NCBI RefSeq assembly: GCF_002835735.1
Contig: NZ_PISD01000003.1
Location: 1-42,831 of the forward strand
Direction: 5' to 3'
DNA: 42,831 nt
Origin: Cytobacillus horneckiae
Lineage (GTDB): Bacteria > Bacillota > Bacilli > Bacillales > Cytobacillaceae
The number at the start of each line of letters is the position of its first letter. The first letter of the stretch is position 1. The notes under the pieces were generated by a model. The model saw only the letters and a list, made by a program, of their open reading frames with translations. It searched no databases and was not told the DNA's origin. Made by a program: the position numbers and the translations under genes. This document shows, in pieces, positions 24,726 through 32,126 of this stretch.

Positions 24726-25335
24726 GTGACTGGTAGGTACAAACTGGTTTTCTTCTCATACTCCTTCTGTGAAGGAGTTAGGACATTTTGATTGAACGAC
24801 ATGAGCATCTCTAGTAGGAGATGCGAAAGGGAGAGAAAGCAAAGTGGACTACCATGAGAAGGAAACTAAACACTTCATCTGGTGGTTCAGCAGCAATACA
24901 TGAAGTGGGGTTTTGGAATGCCTTTGCTGGTACCGACGAACCCATCTCCTTTTCCTGCGTAGCAGGAAACTCAAAGGAAGAGGCTGTCCTGTAGACAGCA
25001 CTCTTTCTTTGAGGAGATGTGGTGAGTCCTAGTGCTTTTAAGGTAGCTTAGGCTACACCCACCCTAGTAGGTTTGGCAAGCTTTCCCCCGACTTGTTCGG
25101 GAAAAGGAAAGCTGATCAGCCAAACCACGTAGTAACTCAATTGGAAGGGTTTTTCCGATGACGGACTGAGCGTAAGCGAGGGAGGAAGAGAGGAAAAATC
25201 AAGACAATTAGAGTTACTTGGGTGGGGGTAGCCTAATACAATATGCTTACACCCCTTAAATGGGCGAAGCACTACTAATTATGGGATATAAGGTGGGTAA
25301 CGCTGAACACAAAAATTGAACAAGCTAACTTTTTA
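24726..25335 (+). ncRNA. Large ornate structured non-coding RNA candidate (about 600 nt)
   Basis: The block is about 47-50% G+C in sampled 60-base lines against 10-18% just upstream, and has no credible ORF. Four successive domains fold by eye. (1) 24748-24759 with 24854-24865 encloses hairpins 24761-24777 and 24805-24824. (2) 24871-24878 with 24900-24907. (3) 24943-24949 with 25013-25019 encloses a perfect 8-bp hairpin (24951-24969) and a stem 24970-25012 with inner 24983-24988/24994-24999. (4) A 17-nt helix (25048-25064 with 25220-25236, 16 pairs) encloses a nested arm 25070-25126 and a 12 + 9 bp arm 25132-25217. The wobble pairs in domains 1, 3 and 4 are G-U only on the plus strand. Ends are approximate. 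It resembles the OLE/ROOL/GOLLD class of big RNAs in size and style, but identity was not tested. Confidence 0.75.
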
Positions 25336-26072
25336 TATGCACAATACTTTTGTATATGGGTATGGTAGAAACGAAGGGAATGAACCTTGTTATTGAGAAA
25401 GGATATAAAAAGCAAGGGATATGGCTGTATGGATAGGTACAAATAATATGATTAGGAAGGTTATTTTTTAATATTAGCTTTGTACATAGGTGATAAAATA
25501 ATGTGATTATACAGGGGTTTTAGAGGGATTTTATTGATGCATTTCTTTTGTTCTTTTCTTTTCCCCTTTTCTTTTTTTATTAGGTGCAGCTGTTGAAGGA
25601 CTTATTGAAGGATAATTTTTGTGTGGGAGTCTGTCATTTTTTCTTTTTCTTCTTTTTCTTTTTTTACCCTTCCCCTTTTTCATTTCCCCCTCTTTTTTTG
25701 TCAAAATGCTCATGGTCATTTTTCCACTTTTCCACTTTTCCATGACAGGGGGTATGTTCAAATGTAGGTTCATCCATATTCAAAACCGGAAGGTTTTGAG
25801 TAAGGTTATTTTTCTTCTATAAGGTTAGGTTGAATGAGAAATGAGTTAACTCACCTTCATACTTAGCTGGTCTGAATAAGAGTAAACAGTCATACTTCTC
25901 CCTGTTCCTCTCTCCCCTATTTGAATTACTAATGCACTACATTTTTATTGAACCAGTGGTTTGATATTTAACCCTTTGTACCTTAATTTATGGTGGTCTA
26001 AATCTTATAAATCTACCTCCTTCTGACAAGTAAATATGAATGTAAAGTGACAATGAATAAATATTATCAATT

Positions 26073-26307
26073 ACAATATTTTTATATTGTGAATTCAATT
26101 AAATAATCAATGCCTTTTTAACTATTTTTATCATAATGAAAACCAAAGAAGTATAATGTGATATACTATACATTTAAAATAGATTTATTTATATAAAACA
26201 ATATTTTTATATAAATAAATCTGTTATAATTTACAAGGTATTTATTAATGTATATATAATTGGTATTCAATAGTTTTATAAATAAAAAAACAATATCTTA
26301 ATATTGT
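26073..26307. repeat. Candidate centromere/operator: ACAATAT-N4-ATATTGT sites and a long palindrome
   Basis: Two perfect sites ACAATAT-N4-ATATTGT occur at 26073-26090 and 26290-26307. A partial copy at 26198-26212 falls inside a perfect 18-bp-arm inverted repeat (26181-26198 with 26205-26222). All lie just upstream of the RHH gene that starts the partition locus, where a parC-like site or operator is expected. Confidence 0.6.
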
Positions 26308-26358
26308 AAATTTATTTAGTTGCTGATGTAAATTTATTTTATTTGAGGTGATATACAT

Positions 26359-26637
26359 ATGGGTAGAGGCAGGCCGAAAAAGACCAGTGGGTTTACCGCT
26401 TTAGTGGAACATCTGGAGGAAAAGAAAGGTGAGGGAAACAAAAAGAAAAAGACAGCTTCATTTACTCTTGATCCAGATATAGTTGATGAATTTGTCCTTT
26501 TAGCTGATGAATACACCAATGGAAATAAATCAGAACTATTAGAAATGGTATTAAAAACATTTTTTGAAGATGTTCAAAAGGTACGTAACAGCAAGAAGAA
26601 GTCTGTTTCATCATCAGAAACAACAGAAAACCAATAA
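26359..26637 (+). CDS. RHH DNA-binding protein of the partition locus
   Basis: 92 residues. A basic N-terminus (MGRGRPKKTS) is followed by KTASFTLDPDIVDEFVLLAD then KSELLEMVLKTFFEDV, a ribbon-helix-helix signature. GAGGTGAT lies 6 nt before the ATG. The position upstream of the ParM-like gene, between two sets of palindromic sites, suggests a centromere-binding and/or autoregulatory factor. Confidence 0.75.
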   Translation: MGRGRPKKTSGFTALVEHLEEKKGEGNKKKKTASFTLDPDIVDEFVLLADEYTNGNKSELLEMVLKTFFEDVQKVRNSKKKSVSSSETTENQ

Positions 26638-26657
26638 TATCAAGGGTTTTTGATAGT

Positions 26658-26794
26658 GTGTTAACACTTTTTATACTTTCAAAAAGTGTTAACACATAAA
26701 AATATAAATATTGATAAATAAAGAAAAGTGGACATAAAAGTGTTGACACTTTAGGTGCTTGTTAAGGTAAAATATGGACAAGGAGTGTTAACAC
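26658..26794. promoter_or_regulatory. Four GTGTTRACAC operators
   Basis: GTGTTAACAC occurs at 26658-26667, 26686-26695 and 26785-26794, with GTGTTGACAC at 26740-26749. The first two form one larger inverted repeat with 15-bp arms. The third includes the promoter -35, and the fourth lies between the promoter and the ribosome site. This is a tightly autoregulated promoter arrangement for the ParM-like gene. Confidence 0.7.
26743..26773 (+). promoter_or_regulatory. Promoter of the ParM-like gene
   Basis: TTGACA (26743-26748), a 19-bp spacer, then TAAAAT (26768-26773). The -35 lies inside an operator. The spacer is longer than ideal, which fits a promoter dependent on or repressed by a bound factor. 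Confidence 0.5.
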
Positions 26795-26820
26795 TTTTTT
26801 ATTTAGGAGGAATATAGAAA

Positions 26821-27984
26821 ATGAGCGTACATATTAAAAGAATGAACATGGATTTAGGAAACTCGATGACCTTTGCTATGATTAATGGCAATGCCAATAT
26901 TATTGAGATTCCAACTGCTGTTGTAGAGCTTTCTGAAACGAAGGCAAAGGGTTATTTCACTGATGATATTCCTAAATCAAAATTGAAAAACTCTTTAATG
27001 CTGAAAGTGGATGGAAAATATCTTTTAGTTGGTGAAGCTGCTGAAAAGTTTTTAGGAAACGATTCTCATATCGGTGTTGAACTTCATGAGAAATCAACTT
27101 CTAAACTATCAGAAATTATGTTCTTTGCCGCTCTTGCTTTACATGATGCAGAGCAAAGTATGGAACATGAAGAAAAAACCGATATTCAAATTGATTATTT
27201 CAGCACAATGCTTCCAATCTTTGAATTATTAGAAGCTGATAAGTTCTCTGATAAAACAAATGCGATGGCTGACCGTTTTAAAGGAGATTTTACTTTTGAA
27301 GTGGCTACAAATGGCTGCAGAAAAACAATTGAAGTAAAAACAGAGGTTTCTAAATGCTACACAGAAGGATTGGTTGCGAAATTTGCTTTAAAATATAACT
27401 TTGATCTTACTGAAAGTGAAACCGCAGAAAAATTTGACCGAAACTTAACCATTAATAATGACCTTGGCGGTGGAACGATTGATCAGGTTCGTTTACCAAA
27501 ACGACTTGAAAATCCTAAATCACGTAATGATTTTAAAACTATTACAGAAGCTCCGTTTCTTGGGACAATTAAAGATTTATACGAACAAAAATTACGTAAG
27601 TACAACTTTAAGTCTGCAAGGGACGTTGAACACTTCATCGTTAAAAATTATGAATCTGGTAAATATATTGTAGTAGATGGAAAAACTGGTTTAGAAACAG
27701 ATGTTACAGCAGTTGTTGAGAACGCTCTTCGTGAATACACAAACACTATTATGCCAATTATCTTTAGTTCTTTCTCTTCTGAGCAAGGTGAAGTGTACAA
27801 ATACAATTATTTTGGTGGTGTTGCCCCCATTATTCGCAAATTCATCGAAGAATACGTAACAGCTAATTACAGTGAAGAAGTATTCAAAAAATACCATCAT
27901 ATTGAGCCTGACCGTACTGCTAGGTTCCTTAATTTATACGGATTAGAAATTATTAGCCGTCAAAATACATTGGTTAATAAGTAA
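26821..27984 (+). CDS. Actin-like plasmid segregation ATPase (ParM/Alp7A-like)
   Basis: 387 residues. Actin-family nucleotide-binding motifs are present: phosphate-1 MDLGNS (10-15), phosphate-2 NNDLGGGTIDQ (212-222) and the adenosine-region YFGGVAP (330-336). The length fits ParM/Alp-type proteins that polymerise into filaments to push plasmid copies apart. TAGGAGG lies 10 nt before the ATG. The RHH protein upstream and a small ParR-like protein 14 nt downstream complete a type II partition cassette. Distant from R1 ParM by eye; closer in feel to Bacillus Alp proteins. Confidence 0.88.
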   Translation: MSVHIKRMNMDLGNSMTFAMINGNANIIEIPTAVVELSETKAKGYFTDDIPKSKLKNSLMLKVDGKYLLVGEAAEKFLGNDSHIGVELHEKSTSKLSEIMFFAALALHDAEQSMEHEEKTDIQIDYFSTMLPIFELLEADKFSDKTNAMADRFKGDFTFEVATNGCRKTIEVKTEVSKCYTEGLVAKFALKYNFDLTESETAEKFDRNLTINNDLGGGTIDQVRLPKRLENPKSRNDFKTITEAPFLGTIKDLYEQKLRKYNFKSARDVEHFIVKNYESGKYIVVDGKTGLETDVTAVVENALREYTNTIMPIIFSSFSSEQGEVYKYNYFGGVAPIIRKFIEEYVTANYSEEVFKKYHHIEPDRTARFLNLYGLEIISRQNTLVNK

Positions 27985-27997
27985 GAGGTAATGGCAT

Positions 27998-28336
27998 ATG
28001 AAACGGAAAGCTCGAATTGGGATTGTCACCAATAAAATGAGCGAACAAGTATATAATCATCTGGAGCAAAAAGCACAAACTAATGAGTTATCTCAATACA
28101 TCATCAGCTTAGTTGAAAAGGATCTCCAAAATTCCTTTCTTCAAGACCAGTTTTTTCTTGTGAAAAGTGAGTTGGAGGAAATGCACTCTACTATTAACAA
28201 GATGAAAAAGGTCTTTAGACAGAATGAAGAAGTAAATGTTCTGGCCAATGATGAAACTTTAGTTAATCTTGAAGTAGTTTCTGACGAAGAAGTAAGTAAA
28301 AGTGGCTTTGAAGAATCAGTTGAAATGGATTTTTAA
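27998..28336 (+). CDS. ParR-like small protein downstream of the filament gene
   Basis: 112 residues. The N-terminal KRKARIGIVTNKMSEQVYNH then SQYIISLVEKDL resembles an RHH fold. The C-terminal half is acidic with a coiled-coil-like helix. GAGGT lies 8 nt before the ATG. Position directly after a ParM-like gene is the standard place for the adaptor linking centromere to filament, so that role is inferred. Confidence 0.65.
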   Translation: MKRKARIGIVTNKMSEQVYNHLEQKAQTNELSQYIISLVEKDLQNSFLQDQFFLVKSELEEMHSTINKMKKVFRQNEEVNVLANDETLVNLEVVSDEEVSKSGFEESVEMDF

Positions 28337-28346
28337 TATTAAGGTA

Positions 28347-28378
28347 GGCTCACACTATCCGGTGTGGGCTTCTCTTTT
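28347..28378 (+). terminator. Terminator of the partition operon
   Basis: An 8-bp stem GCTCACAC/GTGTGGGC followed by TTCTCTTTT. Confidence 0.6.
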
Positions 28379-28397
28379 GCAAAATACAGGAGGAAAT

Positions 28398-29210
28398 ATG
28401 GATTACAAAACACATGAATTTTACACAAATAACCGCTTCCTTCATATCGTTCCCGAAGAATTACAAATGACACTTGACGAAGTAAATCGATTGTCTCTAG
28501 ATGAAGTTGTTGAATTATCAGCTCATATTATCGGGCCTCATAATTGGTCTATGGGACGTAAATGGTTAGAGTTGAATGGCAGGCACTATATCATGCAGCG
28601 TATTTTTGAAAATGCCGGACTCAATAATATAACAGTTCCAGACATGGTACAGGAATTAATCGATGAAAAAGGAAAAGTATCGGACGAAGATATTTTACAG
28701 AAGCACCCACTACTGTTTGATTACATGGTCCATTATTATAAAAACGTTGAGAAATACTTTCGTGCTTATAAAATGGTTCGGAAATACGCACACTGGAAAC
28801 CAAGAAGAAAACCGCTGGTGTTGATTTATTCAGAACTCGGAAAACGTTTCGAGGAATTGGTTGGAGAGTTACTAAATGAGATAAGGATACCCTACTCTAA
28901 ATATAACTGTGGTATTAAAGGTTGCGAACCGGACTTCATCTTATCTCCCTCCCATTGGGCTGATGCTAAACTAAGTGAACATACTGTCTTTAACTCCGAG
29001 ACTATGCAAAAATACGAACCTCATATCGAGGAATTGACCATTATCTACCTTCGCAAGACATCTCAATTGGAATATCGAAGAATGGTCTCTCCAAAAACGG
29101 AATTGGTTCATATTTCTCATTTTATGGAGGGTTTATCGAAAGAAAGACTTTCATATTATAATGAACAACTAAAAGATATCGAGACAAAAACGATTAAGTA
29201 TTTAAGGTGA
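28398..29210 (+). CDS. Predicted PD-(D/E)XK nuclease-like protein
   Basis: 270 residues from the ATG at 28398 (GGAGG 4 nt upstream). The C-terminal half has an acidic helix (SELGKRFEELVGELL, E152/E153), then EPDF (D179) and ADAK (D189, K191), the order of a PD-(D/E)XK active site. A strand ELTIIYLRK follows. The N-terminal half is helical and aromatic. Three cysteine/glycine positions (CGIKGC) precede the core. It lies just after the partition genes. It could act on the plasmid's own DNA or be a defence nuclease. No family assigned. Confidence 0.5.
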   Translation: MDYKTHEFYTNNRFLHIVPEELQMTLDEVNRLSLDEVVELSAHIIGPHNWSMGRKWLELNGRHYIMQRIFENAGLNNITVPDMVQELIDEKGKVSDEDILQKHPLLFDYMVHYYKNVEKYFRAYKMVRKYAHWKPRRKPLVLIYSELGKRFEELVGELLNEIRIPYSKYNCGIKGCEPDFILSPSHWADAKLSEHTVFNSETMQKYEPHIEELTIIYLRKTSQLEYRRMVSPKTELVHISHFMEGLSKERLSYYNEQLKDIETKTIKYLR

Positions 29211-29218
29211 TTATCAAG

Positions 29219-29270
29219 AAAATAAGCTTTCTCCCTAGTACAATCGTACATAGGTTGAAAGCTTATTTTT
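29219..29270. terminator. Bidirectional terminator between convergent genes
   Basis: AAAATAAGCTTTC (29219-29231) pairs with GAAAGCTTATTTT (29257-29269), with an inner CCTA/TAGG helix. T runs on both strands. It contains the stop codon of the minus-strand gene. Confidence 0.8.
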
Positions 29271-29835
29271 CGAATAACCTTTTAAAGAAACCTTTTCTTT
29301 TGGGCTTTTCCTTTTCCTCAACAGCAATCGCCAATTGTTTTTTCATTTCCTGTTGCTCTCTAATATGTTCCATTAACTTTCGATCCCGCTCATTGAGTTT
29401 TTCATCTATGTATGTTTGTTGTTTCTCCAGCTGCTCCACTAGAACTTTATTAAAGTCCAATTGCTTTTTCATTTGTTCTTTTAATTCTTCTATATCTTTT
29501 TGCATTTTCTCTTCGGTATTAACCGGCTTGAACAGTTCCCCGCCACTATCAAAATAGGTTTTCACTTGGTTAATGGAAAATCCTTGTTCGCGGTGAAGTT
29601 TCTTGATTTGCCTAATGGCTTCTAATGCTTCTTCGTCAAACAAATTATAGCCATTTTCAGCCTTTTTAAGAGGTATATAAGGTTTTAGCTCCCGCATCCA
29701 ATTTCGAACGGTTGTAGAGGTCTCTCCGATAGCTTCAGCAGCCTCTTTAACTGTTAGTTTAACTTGTTCTTTCTCGCTCTCTTTATTCTCTTCTTGTTCT
29801 TTCTGAACTTCTACTTGATTATCACCTTTACTCAT
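29263..29835 (-). CDS. MerR/RacA-like DNA-binding coiled-coil protein
   Basis: 190 residues. After a charged 25-residue leader there is a MerR-type winged HTH (KLTVKEAAEAIGETSTTVRN, then NGYNLFDEEALEAIRQIKKL), a long coiled coil (about 110-175) and a basic amphipathic tail, KPKRKGFFKRLFEK. This plan (HTH, coiled coil, membrane-prone tail) is like Bacillus RacA and plasmid DUF3967-type proteins. It probably binds the site cluster just upstream (29956-30117) and could tether DNA to the membrane (inference). Confidence 0.7.
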   Translation of the reverse strand: MSKGDNQVEVQKEQEENKESEKEQVKLTVKEAAEAIGETSTTVRNWMRELKPYIPLKKAENGYNLFDEEALEAIRQIKKLHREQGFSINQVKTYFDSGGELFKPVNTEEKMQKDIEELKEQMKKQLDFNKVLVEQLEKQQTYIDEKLNERDRKLMEHIREQQEMKKQLAIAVEEKEKPKRKGFFKRLFEK

Positions 29836-30249
29836 GTTCTTTTTTACCTCCCTTCAAACTTATGTTTATTTTCAATCCACGAAGTTTACATAATGTTTTT
29901 ATTGTAGATAGTATTTTTAACTTCAGGGGATTATATTTGGGGTGATAATTAACTTAACCTATGTAATGAATAACCTAAGTCAAAACCTAAATTTAATAAT
30001 CATCCCTTGATTATCACGTTTACTCATGTTTGAAATAACATCTCTTTAAACATAGGTTGATGCAAATAACCCTTATTTTTGGGTCGTTTGAAGCTGATTA
30101 TCACGTTTACGTAGGTTGAGAAAAATCTACTTAATATATAAGTTAAATAAATAACATCATTTCTCCTTCTTAAAAATGAAATTATTAATATATTCCTCTA
30201 TTTTAAAACATTGGCATGTTAAAATAAGGAAAAAGGGGTGGTCTTTATA
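29836..30249. other. Intergenic region with clustered DNA sites
   Basis: No gene. The AT-rich sequence contains the repeat cluster described separately. The ribosome site GGGGTGG of the following membrane protein is at its right end. Confidence 0.6.
29956..30117. repeat. AACCTANGT site cluster with two GATTATCACGTTTAC repeats
   Basis: Direct sites AACCTATGT (29956), AACCTAAGT (29972) and AACCTAAAT (29984); inverted sites ACATAGGTT (30050) and ACGTAGGTT (30109). A 15-bp direct repeat GATTATCACGTTTAC occurs at 30009 and 30096. Candidate binding region for the adjacent MerR-like protein, or a centromere/origin-of-transfer element. Confidence 0.6.
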
Positions 30250-30711
30250 ATGTATGTTGCTTTGGTAGTAGGGGGAGTTTACGGAGCTATTCTCTCTTTA
30301 TTTTCGTCATTTCTTTTTATGGGATTTGGTCAATCTGCAGCAGGGGGATTTACATCGCTATGGGGAGAAAATTGGCTATACTGGTCAACTTTGTTTCCGT
30401 TTATCATTGGTTTTAGCATTTTAGGATTTTATTTATATAAACGTAATAAGCAACAAACAAATAAGAAAATATGGATAATTAGTTGTCTAATTGCTTTCTT
30501 GATTACTTTATATAGCGGTACAGTAGGGGCCTTATTTGGTGAATATATGGTTCGGGGTACACTAGAATCAATAAATATTAGTGGAACACTAACATGGGGT
30601 TCAATATATTCTATTGTTTTTCTACCTATAACCACAGTTATTGCTTACGGTTTAATATATGGGTTGAAAGGGATATTGAATCGATTTGTTATAAAATCAG
30701 TAGAAGGGTAA
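30250..30711 (+). CDS. Multi-pass membrane protein, unknown
   Basis: 153 residues from the ATG at 30250, with GGGGTGG about 7 nt upstream (an upstream GTG at 30238 overlaps that site). Four hydrophobic segments: VALVVGGVYGAILSLFSSFL, WLYWSTLFPFIIGFSILGFY, IWIISCLIAFLITLY and SIYSIVFLPITTVIAYGLIY. No conserved motif recognised. Confidence 0.65.
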   Translation: MYVALVVGGVYGAILSLFSSFLFMGFGQSAAGGFTSLWGENWLYWSTLFPFIIGFSILGFYLYKRNKQQTNKKIWIISCLIAFLITLYSGTVGALFGEYMVRGTLESINISGTLTWGSIYSIVFLPITTVIAYGLIYGLKGILNRFVIKSVEG

Positions 30712-30722
30712 GAATACAGATA

Positions 30723-30750
30723 GCTCCTATATGTCATAGGAGCTTTTTTT
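30723..30750 (+). terminator. Terminator of the membrane protein gene
   Basis: Perfect 8-bp stem GCTCCTAT/ATAGGAGC, then T7. Confidence 0.85.
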
Positions 30751-30775
30751 AGGGGTTTATTGCTTTCTGAATACC

Positions 30776-30813
30776 AAAAGCTCCATATACGTCTCCAAAA
30801 GTCGTATAGAGCT
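30776..30813 (-). terminator. Probable terminator of the 61-residue gene
   Basis: AGCTC plus TATACG pairs with CGTATA plus GAGCT (2-nt bulge), with only four T following on the minus strand. Confidence 0.5.
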
Positions 30814-30831
30814 AATTAGAAGGTTTTCCCT

Positions 30832-31017
30832 CTATTTCAGTTGTCCATTCTTATCTAAATCCGCTATATTCGATAACAATCTATCACATTCATCTAAGAC
30901 TAATTGAACTTTCGCATCTCTTTGTTCTTTTCTCTTTTTTGTTAATAGTTCCATGCTCGTAAATATTATGGACTCAGGAGGGTGGATCTTATTACTCTCA
31001 CAATTTGAAGTCCTCAT
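30832..31017 (-). CDS. Small charged protein, unknown
   Basis: 61 residues from the ATG at 31017, chosen because AGAGGTG lies 6 nt upstream. The last 40 residues, MELLTKKRKEQRDAKVQLVL to the end, form a likely single amphipathic helix pair. No family recognised. Confidence 0.55.
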   Translation of the reverse strand: MRTSNCESNKIHPPESIIFTSMELLTKKRKEQRDAKVQLVLDECDRLLSNIADLDKNGQLK

Positions 31018-31072
31018 AGAATTCACCTCTACTAATGAGTTTTCTTCAAAAGATTGTTTTGCGTGTTAAAAA

Positions 31073-31765
31073 TCATTTTTCTATCGGTATGACCTTAAAC
31101 GTATACGAGTGGGGGAGGCTAATTTTTAATTGTTCTTTTGCTTGTTCCGCTTTTTCTTTAGTAGGGTAGGTTACTTCCTGCCCTAAATTATCGATAGAAC
31201 AATCTTCAAATTGCATCTCGTTTCCTTTTGAATCGTAAGCAACCACTTTATATTCTGGAGCCTTTAATTCATCACCGGTCATTAAAAAGTGAAAAAAATA
31301 ATCTGCTTGTCCATATTGAAGCACTTCACAAATAAAAGGTTTATCTTCCTCTACAACCGGTCTCTTTGTTAAAGAACTACCTTCTTGAATGCTTTCTGGA
31401 TACATGCTGCCATTATCGTAAGTGAAATTAAGGATTTTCCCGTTTTCACCTTTTACGCTTAGTGTCATGTACTCATGTGCTTTTGCATATCCGGCGATAT
31501 CAAACTTCTTCTTAAATACTTTCTCCGTTTCCTCAAACGCAAGATATTCTTCTTCCGTTCCATCATAAAGAGAATCCTTGTCATATCGAACCCACATAGC
31601 AACGAGTTGGTCATCTTCATTCTCCAGTTCGGTCACAACACCGGAATGATAGATTGGTCGTTCTTGTCCGATACAGTAAAGTGAGCTGCGGAGAATTATT
31701 TCTACTCGATCTCCTACTTCAAAATCAACTATCTGTGTGTGTCTATAACGATTTAAAAAATACAT
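31073..31765 (-). CDS. Hypothetical protein with N-terminal beta-barrel-like segment
   Basis: 230 residues from the ATG at 31765 (AGGAGG 9 nt upstream). Residues about 14-60, DFEVGDRVEIILRSSLYCIG then SGVVTELENEDDQLVAMWVR, look like a KOW/SH3-like small barrel. The remainder is acidic alpha/beta. Cytoplasmic. Function unknown. Confidence 0.6.
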   Translation of the reverse strand: MYFLNRYRHTQIVDFEVGDRVEIILRSSLYCIGQERPIYHSGVVTELENEDDQLVAMWVRYDKDSLYDGTEEEYLAFEETEKVFKKKFDIAGYAKAHEYMTLSVKGENGKILNFTYDNGSMYPESIQEGSSLTKRPVVEEDKPFICEVLQYGQADYFFHFLMTGDELKAPEYKVVAYDSKGNEMQFEDCSIDNLGQEVTYPTKEKAEQAKEQLKISLPHSYTFKVIPIEK

Positions 31766-32126
31766 TAACATCTACCTCCTTTTTCGTATCCTTTTACTTT
31801 CATTATAGACTAATTCTGAGGAAGGAATTAATTAGGAAAGCAACTGATAAAAAAATCTTTAATCCTTTATTATCAATACTTCAAACAATGTCTAGGAAGA
31901 AATGTCCTAGAGATTGATGTTATTAAGTATTAATATTTTTCTCTTTTCTTTTGTCGTTTTTTGTCGTAAATTGGTATGTGAATCCTTCTATCTTTATTTA
32001 ACTAGTATGTTTTTCAAAAACAAAGTGGACTTTTGAATGATTTTGATTGAATTAAAAATGATATTATATCCTTATATATTCTAAAAATTGTTCATAGAAA
32101 ATTAAATAAAGATAAAAGGAGTATGA
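31766..32126. other. Intergenic region before the coupling protein
   Basis: AT-rich, no supported gene. A short inverted repeat TCTAGGA..TCCTAGA (about 31888-31911) and the ribosome site AAAGGAG (32115-32121) are visible. An ORF at 31654-31917 is mostly a shadow of the minus-strand gene. Confidence 0.5.

Larger units (their letters stand above)
24162..26358. other. 2.2-kb region without supported protein genes
   Basis: Contents: the duplicated stem-loop module (24252-24372), a very AT-rich stretch (24373-24725; for example 6 G/C in 60 bases at 24601-24660), the large structured RNA (24726-25335), mixed sequence with low-complexity T/C tracts (25336-26040), and AT-rich palindromes upstream of the partition genes (26041-26310). 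Overlapping opposite-strand ORFs at 25531-25822 are low-complexity and not called. Confidence 0.7.

Noticed and set aside
24726..25335. Group II intron or other ribozyme intron
   Set aside because: No reverse transcriptase ORF, no recognisable domain V hairpin near the 3' end, and no interrupted gene on either side.
25531..25822. Overlapping ORFs on both strands (80 and 67 residues)
   Set aside because: Produced by T/C-rich low-complexity DNA; one is poly-Lys/Arg, the other poly-Phe/Leu. Weak start sites.
5517..32006. 15-base identity CTTTATTTAACTAGT between the rep leader (5517) and 31992
   Set aside because: AT-rich 15-mers can recur by chance in 43 kb and the second site has no matching context.
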